From the NCBI RefSeq assembly GCF_035984655.1, contig NZ_JAXCHT010000006.1, forward strand, positions 99,036 through 163,035: a DNA stretch of 64,000 nt, in the 5' to 3' direction. Position numbers and translations under genes: made by a program. The notes beneath the pieces were generated by a model. It saw nothing but the letters and a program-made list of their open reading frames with translations, made no database searches and had not been told where the DNA came from. This stretch comes from Actimicrobium sp035984655 (GTDB taxonomy: Bacteria > Pseudomonadota > Gammaproteobacteria > Burkholderiales > Burkholderiaceae_D). Shown in pieces: positions 36,227 through 46,400 of the stretch (positions within the stretch are counted from its first letter, which is position 1; every line of letters begins with the position of its first letter).

Positions 36227-36862
36227 ATGATGTTGCAGGCATCCGAACTTGCTTGTACGCGCGGCGAGCGCGCGCTGTTCACAGATATCAATATCCACCT
36301 TGATGCTGGTGACGCCATGCGTGTCGCCGGCGCCAATGGCAGCGGCAAGACCAGTCTGCTGCGCTTGTTGTGCGGCCTGGCGTTTCCGGCAGCCGGCGAA
36401 GTGCGCTGGAAGGGCAACAACATCCGCAGCATGCGCGAGGAATTCGGTGCGCAGATGCTGTACCTGGGCCACGCAATCGGGGTCAAGGACGATCTGCTGG
36501 CGTGGGAAAACCTGGTTGTCGCCACTACGCTGGCTGGCCATCCGGTCGGTCGCGAACGCGCCATCGAAGAGCTCGAACAGGCCGGGCTGGCAGATGCCGC
36601 CGAGCTGCCCGCCGGCGCGCTGTCACAGGGCCAACGCAAACGGGTTGCGCTGGCGCGGCTGGGTTTGAGCCGGACCATGCCACTCTGGATTCTTGACGAG
36701 CCGTTTACTGCGCTGGATCAAGGCGCGGTGTCACAACTCTGCGACACCATGAATGTCCATCTGGCACAAGGCGGCATCGTCATCTATACGACCCATCAGG
36801 AAATCGATCTGCGCGGACAACGACTGGTGCATCTGGATCTGAGCGGGGATAATTCGTGCTGA
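36227..36862 (+). CDS. ccmA: Heme exporter ATP-binding protein CcmA
   Basis: ABC ATPase of the CcmABCD complex, which releases holo-CcmE during cytochrome c maturation. Walker A GANGSGKTS at about 33-41, ABC signature LSQGQRKRVALARL, Walker B WILDEPFTALD, and switch His in YTTHQE. 211 residues. First gene of the ccm operon; its stop overlaps ccmB by seven bases. Confidence 0.96.
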   Translation: MMLQASELACTRGERALFTDINIHLDAGDAMRVAGANGSGKTSLLRLLCGLAFPAAGEVRWKGNNIRSMREEFGAQMLYLGHAIGVKDDLLAWENLVVATTLAGHPVGRERAIEELEQAGLADAAELPAGALSQGQRKRVALARLGLSRTMPLWILDEPFTALDQGAVSQLCDTMNVHLAQGGIVIYTTHQEIDLRGQRLVHLDLSGDNSC

Positions 36863-37524
36863 GGGCGCTGATCTGCATTGTGCGGCGCGACCTGCTGCTG
36901 GCGTTTCGACGCCGCGCCGATGTCATGATGACCTTGTTTTTCTTCATCATGGTGGCGACACTGTTTCCGTTGGGTGTTGGTCCCGAGGCAGCACTGCTGC
37001 GCACGATGGCGCCCGGTATCCTGTGGGTTGCCGCGTTGCTGGCATCCATGCTTGGATTGGGCCGTCTGTTCGCGCTGGATTACGCGGATGGCACACTGGA
37101 GCAAATGTTGTTGTGCGCAGAACCGCTATCATTGATCGTGATCGGAAAAGTGATTGCGCATTGGCTGGTGTCGGGTTTGCCGCTGGTGCTGCTGGCGCCC
37201 TTGCTGGGTGTACAGTTCGACCTGTCCCGCGAGGCGCTGTCGGTGTTGTTTTTCGCACTGCTGATCGGCACTCCGGTACTGAGTCTGATCGGCGCGATTG
37301 GTGCGGCACTGACGCTGGGCGTGCGCGGTGGCGGGGTGTTGGTGGCGCTGCTGGTATTGCCGTTGTACATCCCGATTCTGATTTTTGGGGCGGGCGCCGT
37401 GACAGCGCAAGCCAGTGGATTGGGCAGCAGTGCGCATTTGTTGTTGCTCGGGGGAGCGCTGGCGGGCGCTGCAGCGCTTGCCCCGTGGGCGACTGCTGCC
37501 GCGCTACGCATTTCGCTTGAGTAA
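36856..37524 (+). CDS. ccmB: Heme exporter membrane protein CcmB
   Basis: 222-residue polytopic membrane partner of CcmA, six hydrophobic segments. Start is GTG at 36856 within ccmA. The FALDYADGTLEQMLL motif is characteristic of CcmB. A 120-bp gap to ccmC contains a possible leader but no gene. Confidence 0.95.
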   Translation: MLRALICIVRRDLLLAFRRRADVMMTLFFFIMVATLFPLGVGPEAALLRTMAPGILWVAALLASMLGLGRLFALDYADGTLEQMLLCAEPLSLIVIGKVIAHWLVSGLPLVLLAPLLGVQFDLSREALSVLFFALLIGTPVLSLIGAIGAALTLGVRGGGVLVALLVLPLYIPILIFGAGAVTAQASGLGSSAHLLLLGGALAGAAALAPWATAAALRISLE

Positions 37525-37644
37525 GTTAACATGCAGGCTGCAGGGTCAGCTGCCGTTTTTCGGATACCCGTTGTTGATTTTTCGTCTCGTTACTTGCGGC
37601 CTTGACGCGGCCGACATCCTCTCAATTCCAGGAGCGCAATAAAG

Positions 37645-38427
37645 GTGTCCCTTTCCGACAAGTTGTCGCCTGCTGTCATGGCAGCGCCCGCCACACGCTG
37701 GTTCAAATACGCCGCGCCGCAAGCATTTTTTCCGATTGCCGGAAAGCTGGTCCCATGGTTTTTCATGCTCGCGGCCGCACTCGGATTGGCCGGCCTGTAT
37801 GTGGGGTTTTTCATTGCGCCGACCGACGCCCAGCAGGGCGATGCCTACCGCATCATTTTTCTGCATGTACCGGCGGCGTGGATGTCGATGGTGGTGTATC
37901 TGGCGATGGCATTCTGGGCCGCGATCGGCCTGGCGTTCAATACCCGACTGTCATCGATGATGGCCACCGCGCTGGCGCCAACCGGTGCCATGTTCACTTT
38001 TCTGGCGCTCTGGACCGGCGCCTTGTGGGGACGTCCGACCTGGGGCGCCTGGTGGGTCTGGGATGCGCGCCTGACCTCCGAACTGATTCTGTTGTTCCTG
38101 TACGTCGGCTTCATGGCGCTGCAGGCGTCGATCGACGAGCCGCGACGCGCCGACAAGGCGGGCGCGGTGTTGGCGCTGGTAGGCGTGATCAACATTCCGA
38201 TCATCTATTTTTCGGTGCAATGGTGGAACACCCTGCATCAGGGGTCGTCCATCAATTTCAAGAGTGCGCCGACGATGGCCGCCACCATGCTGCTGGGGAT
38301 GCTGTTGATGGCGCTGGCATTCTGGGCTTACACGATCGCCGTGACGCTGGTACGACTGCGCTGCATCGTGCTGGAGCGCGAGCGCCATACCGAGTGGGGT
38401 AAACACATTGGCGGAGAAACGCGATGA
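37645..38427 (+). CDS. ccmC: Heme ABC transporter membrane protein CcmC
   Basis: Heme handling protein with six membrane spans and the tryptophan-rich WWD motif WGAWWVWDARLTSELI at about residue 132, which presents heme to CcmE. 260 residues. Start is GTG 37645 with an AGGAG site upstream. Stop overlaps ccmD by four bases. Confidence 0.96.
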   Translation: MSLSDKLSPAVMAAPATRWFKYAAPQAFFPIAGKLVPWFFMLAAALGLAGLYVGFFIAPTDAQQGDAYRIIFLHVPAAWMSMVVYLAMAFWAAIGLAFNTRLSSMMATALAPTGAMFTFLALWTGALWGRPTWGAWWVWDARLTSELILLFLYVGFMALQASIDEPRRADKAGAVLALVGVINIPIIYFSVQWWNTLHQGSSINFKSAPTMAATMLLGMLLMALAFWAYTIAVTLVRLRCIVLERERHTEWGKHIGGETR

Positions 38428-38612
38428 TTTGGGCGAGCTGGCATGATTTTTTTGCGATGGGCGGGTATGCACTGTACGTGTGGGGCTCGTTCGTCGTGGT
38501 GTTCGGATTGATGGGAATGGAAATTCTGCTGTTGAAGCAACGTGGCAAGACCATACGTCTACAGCTGGCCAAGGCGCGCGCCGCAAGCGTGCCGCGAAAG
38601 AATGCACGATGA
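38424..38612 (+). CDS. ccmD: Heme exporter protein CcmD
   Basis: 62-residue single-span protein: FFAMGGYALYVWGSFVVVFGLMGMEI then a basic cytoplasmic tail, the classic CcmD layout. It helps release holo-CcmE from CcmC. Overlaps both neighbours by four bases. Confidence 0.94.
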   Translation: MIWASWHDFFAMGGYALYVWGSFVVVFGLMGMEILLLKQRGKTIRLQLAKARAASVPRKNAR

Positions 38613-39118
38613 AACCACGATACAAACGCTTGATCCTGATCGCCGCTGGCGTCGCCACCCTGGGCGTGGCCACAGCGCTGGTGCTGTCGGCATTTCAGAA
38701 GAATCTGGTGTTCTTTTTTACGCCGACCCAGATTTCCGCCGGCGAAGCCCCGCGCGGCAGCAGCTTCCGGATGGGCGGACTGGTCGAGAAGGGCAGCCTG
38801 CAACGCGAAAGCGATGGCGTCACCGTCAGCTTTGTCGTCACCGACACGGTCCAGAAAGTGCGCGTGAATTATCGCGGCATCCTGCCGGACCTGTTCAAGG
38901 AAGGCAAGGGCGTGGTGGCCCAGGGCCGGCTGGGCAAGGACAACCTGTTCGTGGCCGAGGAGGTATTGGCCAAGCATGATGAGAACTACACGCCACCCGA
39001 CGCCGCCTATGCGCTGAAAAAAGCCCAGCAGGCCAAGGCCGCGGCACCGGCACCAACATCGGCCGCGACAACGGTCACCACGGTGGTCGACAACAAAGAA
39101 ATCAAGGGTGCGCAATGA
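38609..39118 (+). CDS. ccmE: Cytochrome c-type biogenesis heme chaperone CcmE
   Basis: Periplasmic heme chaperone anchored by an N-terminal helix (about 8-28). The heme-binding His123 and Tyr127 lie in AKHDENYTPP, with the four-residue spacing of the family. The frame continues upstream through ccmD; the ATG at 38609 in the ATGA overlap is the start. 169 residues with an Ala/Thr-rich tail. Confidence 0.96.
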   Translation: MKPRYKRLILIAAGVATLGVATALVLSAFQKNLVFFFTPTQISAGEAPRGSSFRMGGLVEKGSLQRESDGVTVSFVVTDTVQKVRVNYRGILPDLFKEGKGVVAQGRLGKDNLFVAEEVLAKHDENYTPPDAAYALKKAQQAKAAAPAPTSAATTVTTVVDNKEIKGAQ

Positions 39119-41100
39119 TTCCGGAAATTGGTAATTTTGCCTTGATGCTGGCGCTGTGCCTGGCCCTGGTGCAGGGCATCATGCCCATCATTGGCTCGTT
39201 CCGCGGCGATCAGCGCTGGATCGCGCTGGCGCGCCCGGCCGCCAACGGCCAGTTCGTGTTCGTCACGATTGCCTTTGCCTGCCTGGTGGCATCGTTCGTC
39301 AACAATGATTTTTCGGTCGCCTACGTGGCGCAGAATTCGAACTCGGCATTGCCGATTTATTACCGCGTCTCGGCAACCTGGGGTGGCCATGAAGGCTCGC
39401 TGTTGCTGTGGGTGCAAACGCTGGTGCTGTGGACCTTCGCCGTGTCGCTGTTCAGTCGTCAGTTGCCGGATGAAACGGTAGCGCGGGTGCTGGGCGTGAT
39501 GGGCCTCGTCAGTGTGGGTTTCCTGTGCTTCATGCTGTTCACGTCGAATCCGTTTGATCGCCTGCTGCCGGCTGCGGCCAACGGCCAGGATCTGAATCCG
39601 CTGCTGCAGGATTTCGGCATGATCATTCATCCGCCGCTGCTGTACATGGGCTATGTCGGTTTTTCGGTCGCGTTCTCGTTTGCACTGGCGGCCCTGATGG
39701 GTGGCCAGCTTGATGCCGCTTGGGCGCGCTGGTCACGGCCATGGACGCTGGTGGCGTGGATGTTCCTCACGTTGGGAATTTTCATGGGCAGCTTCTGGGC
39801 CTATTACGAACTCGGCTGGGGCGGCTGGTGGTTCTGGGATGCGGTGGAAAATGCCTCGTTCATGCCGTGGCTGGTCGGCACCGCCCTGATTCATTCGCTG
39901 GCCGTGACCGAAAAGCGTGGCAGCTTCAAGAACTGGACGGTGCTGCTGGCGATCATTGCGTTTTCGTTGTCGCTGATCGGCACGTTCCTGGTGCGCTCGG
40001 GCGTGCTGACCTCGGTCCATGCGTTTGCCACCGACCCGCGCCGCGGATTGTTCATCCTGATGTTTCTGGCCGTCGTGATTGGCGGGTCGCTGACCCTGTT
40101 CGCCTGGCGTGCGCCGAAGGTCGGACTGGGTGGGCGCTTCGCCCTGTTCTCGCGCGAATCGATGTTGTTGGTCAATAACGTGTTGTTGCTGGCGGCGGCC
40201 GGAACGGTGCTGCTCGGCACGCTGTATCCGCTGTTTCTGGATGCCTTCAATCTCGGCAAGATATCGGTCGGACCACCGTACTTCGAAGCCGTATTCGTTC
40301 CATTGATGATTCCGGTGCTGCTGCTGCTGGCGGTCGGCCCGTTCGTGCGCTGGAAGGAATCCTCGGTGGCGGACCTGTTGCACCGATTGCGTCTGATTGC
40401 GCTGGCAACGCTGCTCTTTGCGGTGGCGGCGGGCTTGCTGTTGTCGTCCTCGCCGATGGTGGTCTTTGGGGTAACCCTGGCGGTTTGGATTTTCCTTGCG
40501 ACCGGATCGAACCTGCTGGAGCGCCTGCGTCATGCGCCGGCCGGCACCGCTATCTGGCAACGGGTGCGCAGCCAGCCGCGCAGTTACTGGGGCATGCTGG
40601 TGGCGCACGCCGGGATCGGCGTGTTCGTGGTCGGCGTGACGCTGGTCAAGGGACTTGAAGTATCCAACGACGTGACCATGCGCGTGGGCGAGACCACCAG
40701 CGTCGGCGGCTACGATTTCAAATTTGCCGGTCTGAAGCCGATCAATGGCGGCAACTTCACCGGCAGCCAGGGTGTGTTCGAGGTCACGCGCGATGGCAAC
40801 AAGGTCGTCACGCTGACGCCGGAAAAGCGCTTGTTCACGGTGCGGAACATGCCCATGACCGAGGCCGGCATCGATCGCGGCTTTACACGCGACCTGTATG
40901 TGTCGCTGGGTGAGCCGATCAGTGCCGGCGTCTGGGTGGTGCGGGTGCAACACAAGCCGTTCGTGGCCTGGATCTGGGCCGGCTGCCTGATCATCGCGTT
41001 CGGTGGCTTTCTGGCCGCGTCGGATCGTCGCTACCGGATGGCGTCGCGCCAGAAAAAACTCGCCGCGGCACGCGCGCACGGCGCCGTTGTGACGTCCTGA
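39115..41100 (+). CDS. ccmF: Cytochrome c heme lyase subunit CcmF
   Basis: Large polytopic heme lyase component, 661 residues. The WWD motif GWGGWWFWDAVENASFMPWL lies at about 236-255, and conserved His-containing loops (WGGHEGSLLLW, HPPLLYMGY) are present. It works with CcmH and CcmI to attach heme to apocytochrome c. Overlaps ccmE by four bases. Confidence 0.97.
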   Translation: MIPEIGNFALMLALCLALVQGIMPIIGSFRGDQRWIALARPAANGQFVFVTIAFACLVASFVNNDFSVAYVAQNSNSALPIYYRVSATWGGHEGSLLLWVQTLVLWTFAVSLFSRQLPDETVARVLGVMGLVSVGFLCFMLFTSNPFDRLLPAAANGQDLNPLLQDFGMIIHPPLLYMGYVGFSVAFSFALAALMGGQLDAAWARWSRPWTLVAWMFLTLGIFMGSFWAYYELGWGGWWFWDAVENASFMPWLVGTALIHSLAVTEKRGSFKNWTVLLAIIAFSLSLIGTFLVRSGVLTSVHAFATDPRRGLFILMFLAVVIGGSLTLFAWRAPKVGLGGRFALFSRESMLLVNNVLLLAAAGTVLLGTLYPLFLDAFNLGKISVGPPYFEAVFVPLMIPVLLLLAVGPFVRWKESSVADLLHRLRLIALATLLFAVAAGLLLSSSPMVVFGVTLAVWIFLATGSNLLERLRHAPAGTAIWQRVRSQPRSYWGMLVAHAGIGVFVVGVTLVKGLEVSNDVTMRVGETTSVGGYDFKFAGLKPINGGNFTGSQGVFEVTRDGNKVVTLTPEKRLFTVRNMPMTEAGIDRGFTRDLYVSLGEPISAGVWVVRVQHKPFVAWIWAGCLIIAFGGFLAASDRRYRMASRQKKLAAARAHGAVVTS

Positions 41101-41127
41101 ACCGCTCCATCAACCAAGGTCAATCGC

Positions 41128-41655
41128 ATGCACCGTTTTCTGTTGCCGCTCGGCGTGTTTATCGCGCTGGTCGTTTTTCTTGGGGTTGGACTGCGCCTCA
41201 ACCCGCGCGAGATTCCGTCTCCGTTCATCGGCAAGCCGGCACCGGCGTTCAAGGTTCCTCAGCTTGAAGTCGCCGACAAGACCATCGAACCGAAGGAGAT
41301 GGCAGGCAAGGTCTGGCTGCTCAACGTCTGGGCCTCGTGGTGCGTGTCGTGCCGTGAAGAGCACCCGGTGCTGATCGATTTCGCGCGGCAGAACGTGGTA
41401 CCGATCATCGGCCTGAATTACAAGGACCAGCGTGCTGATGGCATGGCCTGGCTCAAGGAGTTCGGTAATCCCTATCAGCTGTCGGCGTTCGATGCGGATG
41501 GTCGCATCGGCATCGACTACGGCGTGTATGGCGTGCCCGAGACCTTCGTCATCGACAAGCTCGGCGTGATTCGTCTCAAGCTGGTCGGGCCGCTGACGCC
41601 CGAGATCATTGCCGACAAACTGTTACCGCTAATCAAAGAGCTCAACCGTGCTTAA
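41128..41655 (+). CDS. ccmG: Thiol:disulfide oxidoreductase CcmG (DsbE)
   Basis: Membrane-anchored periplasmic thioredoxin that keeps the CXXCH motif of apocytochrome reduced. N-terminal span at about 4-22, active site WASWCVSCREEHP (Cys72, Cys75), and the GVYGVPETF cis-proline segment. 175 residues. Confidence 0.96.
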   Translation: MHRFLLPLGVFIALVVFLGVGLRLNPREIPSPFIGKPAPAFKVPQLEVADKTIEPKEMAGKVWLLNVWASWCVSCREEHPVLIDFARQNVVPIIGLNYKDQRADGMAWLKEFGNPYQLSAFDADGRIGIDYGVYGVPETFVIDKLGVIRLKLVGPLTPEIIADKLLPLIKELNRA

Positions 41656-42109
41656 ATTTTTGTTTGCCTTGGCGCTGCTTGCCCTGAGTTGCGTGGCACA
41701 GGCGCAAGCGACTGCGCCCGATCCGGCGCTGGAACGCCACGTCATGGCCATCTCCCAGGAGTTGCGCTGCCTGGTGTGCCAGAACCAGACCATCGCCGAT
41801 TCGCATGCCGATCTGGCCGTCGACCTGCGCAACCAGGTGCGCGAGAAGCTGCAACAGGGCATGGCCGACAAGGATATCTACGACTACATGGTGCAGCGCT
41901 ACGGTGACTTCGTGCTGTATCGTCCGCCGGTCAACAACAGCACCTGGCTATTGTGGTTCGGTCCGTTCCTGCTGATGCTGGGTGGCCTGGTCCTGCTGGG
42001 ATTCAAGCTGGCGAGGGGACGCCCGCAGGCAGCGCCACTGCCGCCGGCAGAGATGCAGCGCGCAGCGAATTTGCTTGCCGCAACGACTGATTTGAAAGAA
42101 GAGAAATGA
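41648..42109 (+). CDS. ccmH: Cytochrome c-type biogenesis protein CcmH
   Basis: 153 residues: signal peptide (about 1-20), the redox motif LRCLVCQN (Cys41, Cys44), and one C-terminal membrane span (about 99-118). Start is GTG at 41648 inside ccmG. This is the short CcmH form, with the TPR part encoded separately by ccmI. Confidence 0.95.
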   Translation: MLKFLFALALLALSCVAQAQATAPDPALERHVMAISQELRCLVCQNQTIADSHADLAVDLRNQVREKLQQGMADKDIYDYMVQRYGDFVLYRPPVNNSTWLLWFGPFLLMLGGLVLLGFKLARGRPQAAPLPPAEMQRAANLLAATTDLKEEK

Positions 42110-43332
42110 CCGGATTTTTACTGACCGCCGCGCTGCTCATCGCCGTGGCGCTGGGATTCATTTTGCCAACCTTGCTGCGCAAGAGCGTCGTCACGCCATC
42201 GCACGCGCTGCGCGCCGAGGTAAACCTGACGGTGTTGCGCGACCAGTTGCGCGAACTCGACGCTGATCTGGCGCGCGGCAATATCGATGCCACCGGCTAT
42301 CAGAGCGCCCGCCACGAGCTGGAACAGCGCGTGGCGGAAGACGTGACCCCGGTCGCGGCTATGTCGGCAACCGCGTCACGCAGGCACTGGAGTGCGTTGG
42401 CCGTTACCGTGCTGGTGCCAGCCATTGCGGTATCGACGTATCTGCTGGTCGGCAACCCGACCGGCATCAATCCGGAGCGCGCCGCCGGCGCCGCCACCGC
42501 TGGCGCTGAAGTCACCGAACAACAGATCGCCAGCATGGTGGCCGGACTCGCGCAACGCTTGAAAGACCGGCCTGACGACGTCGAAGGCTGGACCATGCTG
42601 GCGCGCTCCTACCATGCCATGGGCCGTTATCCGGACGCCGTCGCAGCGTATAAGCATCTGATCGGGCTGACGCCGAACAATGCCGACGCGATGGCCGACT
42701 ATGCCGTTGCCGTCGGCATGGCGCAGGGTAAAAAGCTGCATGGCGAGCCTGAGCAGCTGATCGCGCGCGCGCTGGTGCTGGATCCGAACAACGTCAAGGC
42801 ATTGTCCCTGTCCGGCAGCGCGGCATTCGAGCGCGGCGATTATGCCGTGGCAGCGACCCAGTGGGAAAAAATCCTCGCCCTGGTGCCGTCGAATTCCGAT
42901 ACGGCGCGGCTGACCAGCACGGGGATTGCCGAAGCCCGCGGATTGGCCGGTGGCGCCAGGACAGCGGCGGCAACGCCGTCGGCAAGCGCCACCACGGTCA
43001 GCGGCACCGTCGTGCTCGATCCCGCCTTGCGTTCACGGGTCGCCGCCACGGACACGGTGTTCATTTTCGCCCGGGCTGCGCAAGGACCCCGCTTCCCGCT
43101 CGCCGTGCTGCGCCGGCAGGTCAAGGATTTACCGATCACGTTTGTGCTCGACGACAGCATGAGCGTCGTGCCCGAAGCCAAATTGTCCGGATATCCAATG
43201 TTGATCGTGGGTGCGCGGATTTCGGCATCAGGCAGCGCAACGCCTTCCGCCGGTGATTTCGAAGGGTCGCTTGACGCGGTGCCAACGGGATCGAAAAAGC
43301 TGGCCATTAACATCAACACGGAACGCAAATGA
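42106..43332 (+). CDS. ccmI: Cytochrome c-type biogenesis protein CcmI (TPR)
   Basis: 408 residues with two membrane spans at about 1-20 and 97-115, TPR repeats at about 150-265 (GWTMLARSYHAMGRYPDAVAAYKHLIGLTPNN), and a C-terminal periplasmic domain. CcmI captures apocytochrome c for the heme lyase. It ends the ccm operon and converges with the sensor kinase; the 85 bp between holds no clear terminator. Confidence 0.94.
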   Translation: MTGFLLTAALLIAVALGFILPTLLRKSVVTPSHALRAEVNLTVLRDQLRELDADLARGNIDATGYQSARHELEQRVAEDVTPVAAMSATASRRHWSALAVTVLVPAIAVSTYLLVGNPTGINPERAAGAATAGAEVTEQQIASMVAGLAQRLKDRPDDVEGWTMLARSYHAMGRYPDAVAAYKHLIGLTPNNADAMADYAVAVGMAQGKKLHGEPEQLIARALVLDPNNVKALSLSGSAAFERGDYAVAATQWEKILALVPSNSDTARLTSTGIAEARGLAGGARTAAATPSASATTVSGTVVLDPALRSRVAATDTVFIFARAAQGPRFPLAVLRRQVKDLPITFVLDDSMSVVPEAKLSGYPMLIVGARISASGSATPSAGDFEGSLDAVPTGSKKLAININTERK

Positions 43333-43417
43333 CGGCGCAGGGCGGCCGATGATGCCTGCAGTTAGAGCAATGCGCCGGACACAACGCGGGTAACACCGCT
43401 TACCGCCCGAGCGACGC

Positions 43418-46400
43418 TCAGAACTGCGGTTGCGTGTAAGCGGTCATGACCTCCTGCAAGCGTGCGGCACAGTGGTGCAGTGTTGCGATTTCGGCGGCGC
43501 ATTCGTCCAGCGAAGCGGAGCGCCCCAGTTGCTCTATGCGTGCGGCGGCCTCCGCCACATTCGCTGCACTCAATGTGGTGGCAGCGCCGCACAGGCGATG
43601 CGCCAGCGCCGCCAGAGAAGCCGCATCGCGACCATCGCGTGCACGGTCGATTTCACCCAATGTCGCCGGCAGGTCCAGCAGGAAGGCGCGAATCAATTCG
43701 TCCAGCAGCTCGCGCCTGCCGCGCACGCGCCGCAGCGCGGTGGACGCATTGAATACGCTGGCGGTATCGTCGTTGGCAGCCTGCAGGCCGACCACACTTT
43801 TTTCTTCTTCCCGGGGTTCCGGTGCAGCGGGGCGCTCGATCAGCGCAATCAACTGATCCGGATCGATCGGTTTTGACATGTAATCATCCATTCCGGCGGC
43901 GAGGCACGTGTCGCGATCCTGCTTCATCGCGTTGGCGGTCACGGCAATGATGCGCGTGTGTCCGCCTGTACGGGCTTCACGGGCCCGAATTTCGCGCGTT
44001 GCCTCATAGCCGTCCATCTCTGGCATCTGCCCGTCCATCAGAATCACCTCGAAGCGGAAGGCATCGAACAGTTGCAAGGCTTCGATGCCCGTGGCTGCGA
44101 GCTGGAACGTGTGGCCGCGCTCCTGCAGGATATCGATGATCAGACGCTGGTTGATCAGATTGTCTTCGGCAATCAGCACGTGTAAAGGCACGGCGGCCTG
44201 GTCGGACAAACCCGGCACGTCTTCCCGGGCCGGCACATTGGCATCCGCGCGGTCGATGATGGCCGTCGAAATCGCATCAAACAGCTCGGACTGCTTGATG
44301 GGTTTCTGCAGGATTCTGTCCAGACCGAGCGCCTTGCAACGGGCAACTTCGCCGCTGATCTCATTGGACGACAATATGATGACGATGGCCGTCGCGCGCA
44401 ACGGACCAAGCTTGATTGCCTCGGCCAGCGCAAACCCATCGAACTCCGGCATTTGCGCATCAATCAGGACGAGACGAAATGGCGCGCCGGCGTTGGCGGC
44501 TTCCTGCAACAGCGCAAGTCCGTCGCGGCCGTTCTCGGCCAGTGCCGGCCGCAACGTCCAGCTACTGAGGATGTCTTGCAGCATCAGGCAGTTCGACCGA
44601 TTGTCATCAACCACCAGCACCGGCATATTCTCGAGACCGCCCGCAACGCGCGTGGTCGAGACGGCGTGGCGCCGTGGCTGTGGCAAGGTAAAGCGTGCGG
44701 TAAAGTGGAACGTCGTGCCTTTGCCAGGCTCGCTGTCAACCCAGATCGTGCCGTTCATCAGATCGACCAGCTGCGAAACGATCGCCAGCCCGAGGCCAGT
44801 ACCGCCATATTCGCGCGTGGTGGAACTGTCCGCCTGGGCAAACGCATTGAAGATATAGCTCTGCTGTTCGCGCGGAATGCCGATGCCGGAGTCTGCGATG
44901 CTGAACCGCAGCATCGCAGACTCGTGGTCGCGCGATTCTTGCACCACCCGCACCACGACCTCGCCCTGTTTGGTGAATTTCAATGCGTTGCCGGTCAGGT
45001 TGACAATGATCTGCGCCAACCGTCCGGGATCGCCCTGCAATCGTTCCGGCACGTCCTGCGACACATGATGAATCAGCTCCAGCGCGCGTTCGTTGGCGCT
45101 CGCTGCAAACGATTTCAACGTATCGCCGATCAGTTCGCGCACATCAAAATCGACCACATCGAGTTCCAGCTTGCGCGCCTCCATTTTTGAAAAATCGAGA
45201 ATGTCATTGAGAAGACGCAGCAACGAGTCGGCCGAGACCTTGATCAGATTGAGGTATTCATGCTGTTGCGGCGACAGCGGTGTTTTCAGCACCAGATTGG
45301 TCAGGCCGATAACGCCGTTCATTGGCGTCCTGATTTCATGGCTCATATTCGCCAGGAACTCGCTTTTTGCCCGGGTCGCTGCCTCGGCGTCCTCCTTGGC
45401 CTGCGTCAGCAATCCCTCGGCATGCTTGCGCTCGCTGATGTCGCTGTTGATTTCCAGGATCGCAGCTGGAGCGCCTTTTTCATCGTATTTGACAGCTTGC
45501 CGCGACGCCACCACGATGGGCGTGCCGTCGCGGCGATGATGGGTCAGCTCTCCTTCCCATCGTCCGGTCTCCAGAAGCGTCGCATCGAATTGCTCTCGCG
45601 TGACGGAAAAGCGGGTTCGCAACAACGCATGGGCATCGTGCCCGATCGTTTCATCGCCGCTCCAGCCATAGGTTTCGCGCGCGCCGTAATTCCAGAACCG
45701 GATAGTGCCATTCGGGTCGCGCACGATAATCGCATCGTGTGCCAGATCCAGCAGATTGGCCTGACGCTGCAGCGCTTTGGTGCGGTCCTGCACGCGTAAT
45801 TCAAGCTGTTCGGCATTGGCGCGCAGCTGGTTTTCCTTCTCGCTGATGGCATCGGCCATCCGGTTGAATTCGACGGCCAGTTGGGCCAATTCGAGACTGA
45901 GATTGGTTGGCAGCCTGACCGACAGGTCGCCCCGGCCAAATCGGGTGAGTGCTTCTGACAGGGTATGGATGGGCCGTACGATCAGGCGTGCCACCAGAAT
46001 CGCCAGGAGGATGGCAGCCGCCTGGAACGCCACGCCGTTGGCGAGAAGCGAGGGCTCGAGCTCGCGCAAAACCTCGACGGTCTCGTCTTTTTCGATCGAG
46101 GTGATCAAGGCGAGACGCTGGCGATCCAGCCATCGATAGGCGATCAATGCCGGCGCGCCGCTGAAGTCGGTGCCGGCAATCATCCCGGTTTTGCCGGACA
46201 GGGCCAGTTTGACCGCCTGTGGGTCCGGCGCGATCCATGCACTGTCGCCATGATTCACGGCCAGCCGGCTTGCCGTAACCTGTTCTCCCTGGCTATTGAT
46301 CAGGTAGGCGTCGTCCGATCTGTAGAGACCGGATCGGTGGGCGACAATATGCTCCAGCTCCGATGCCACAATCCAGGCGATGACGACTGCCGTGCCTGTC

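Noticed and set aside
39733..41079. 448-codon minus-strand frame inside ccmF
   Set aside because: Antisense shadow of ccmF with Gln/His/Arg-rich composition and no motifs.
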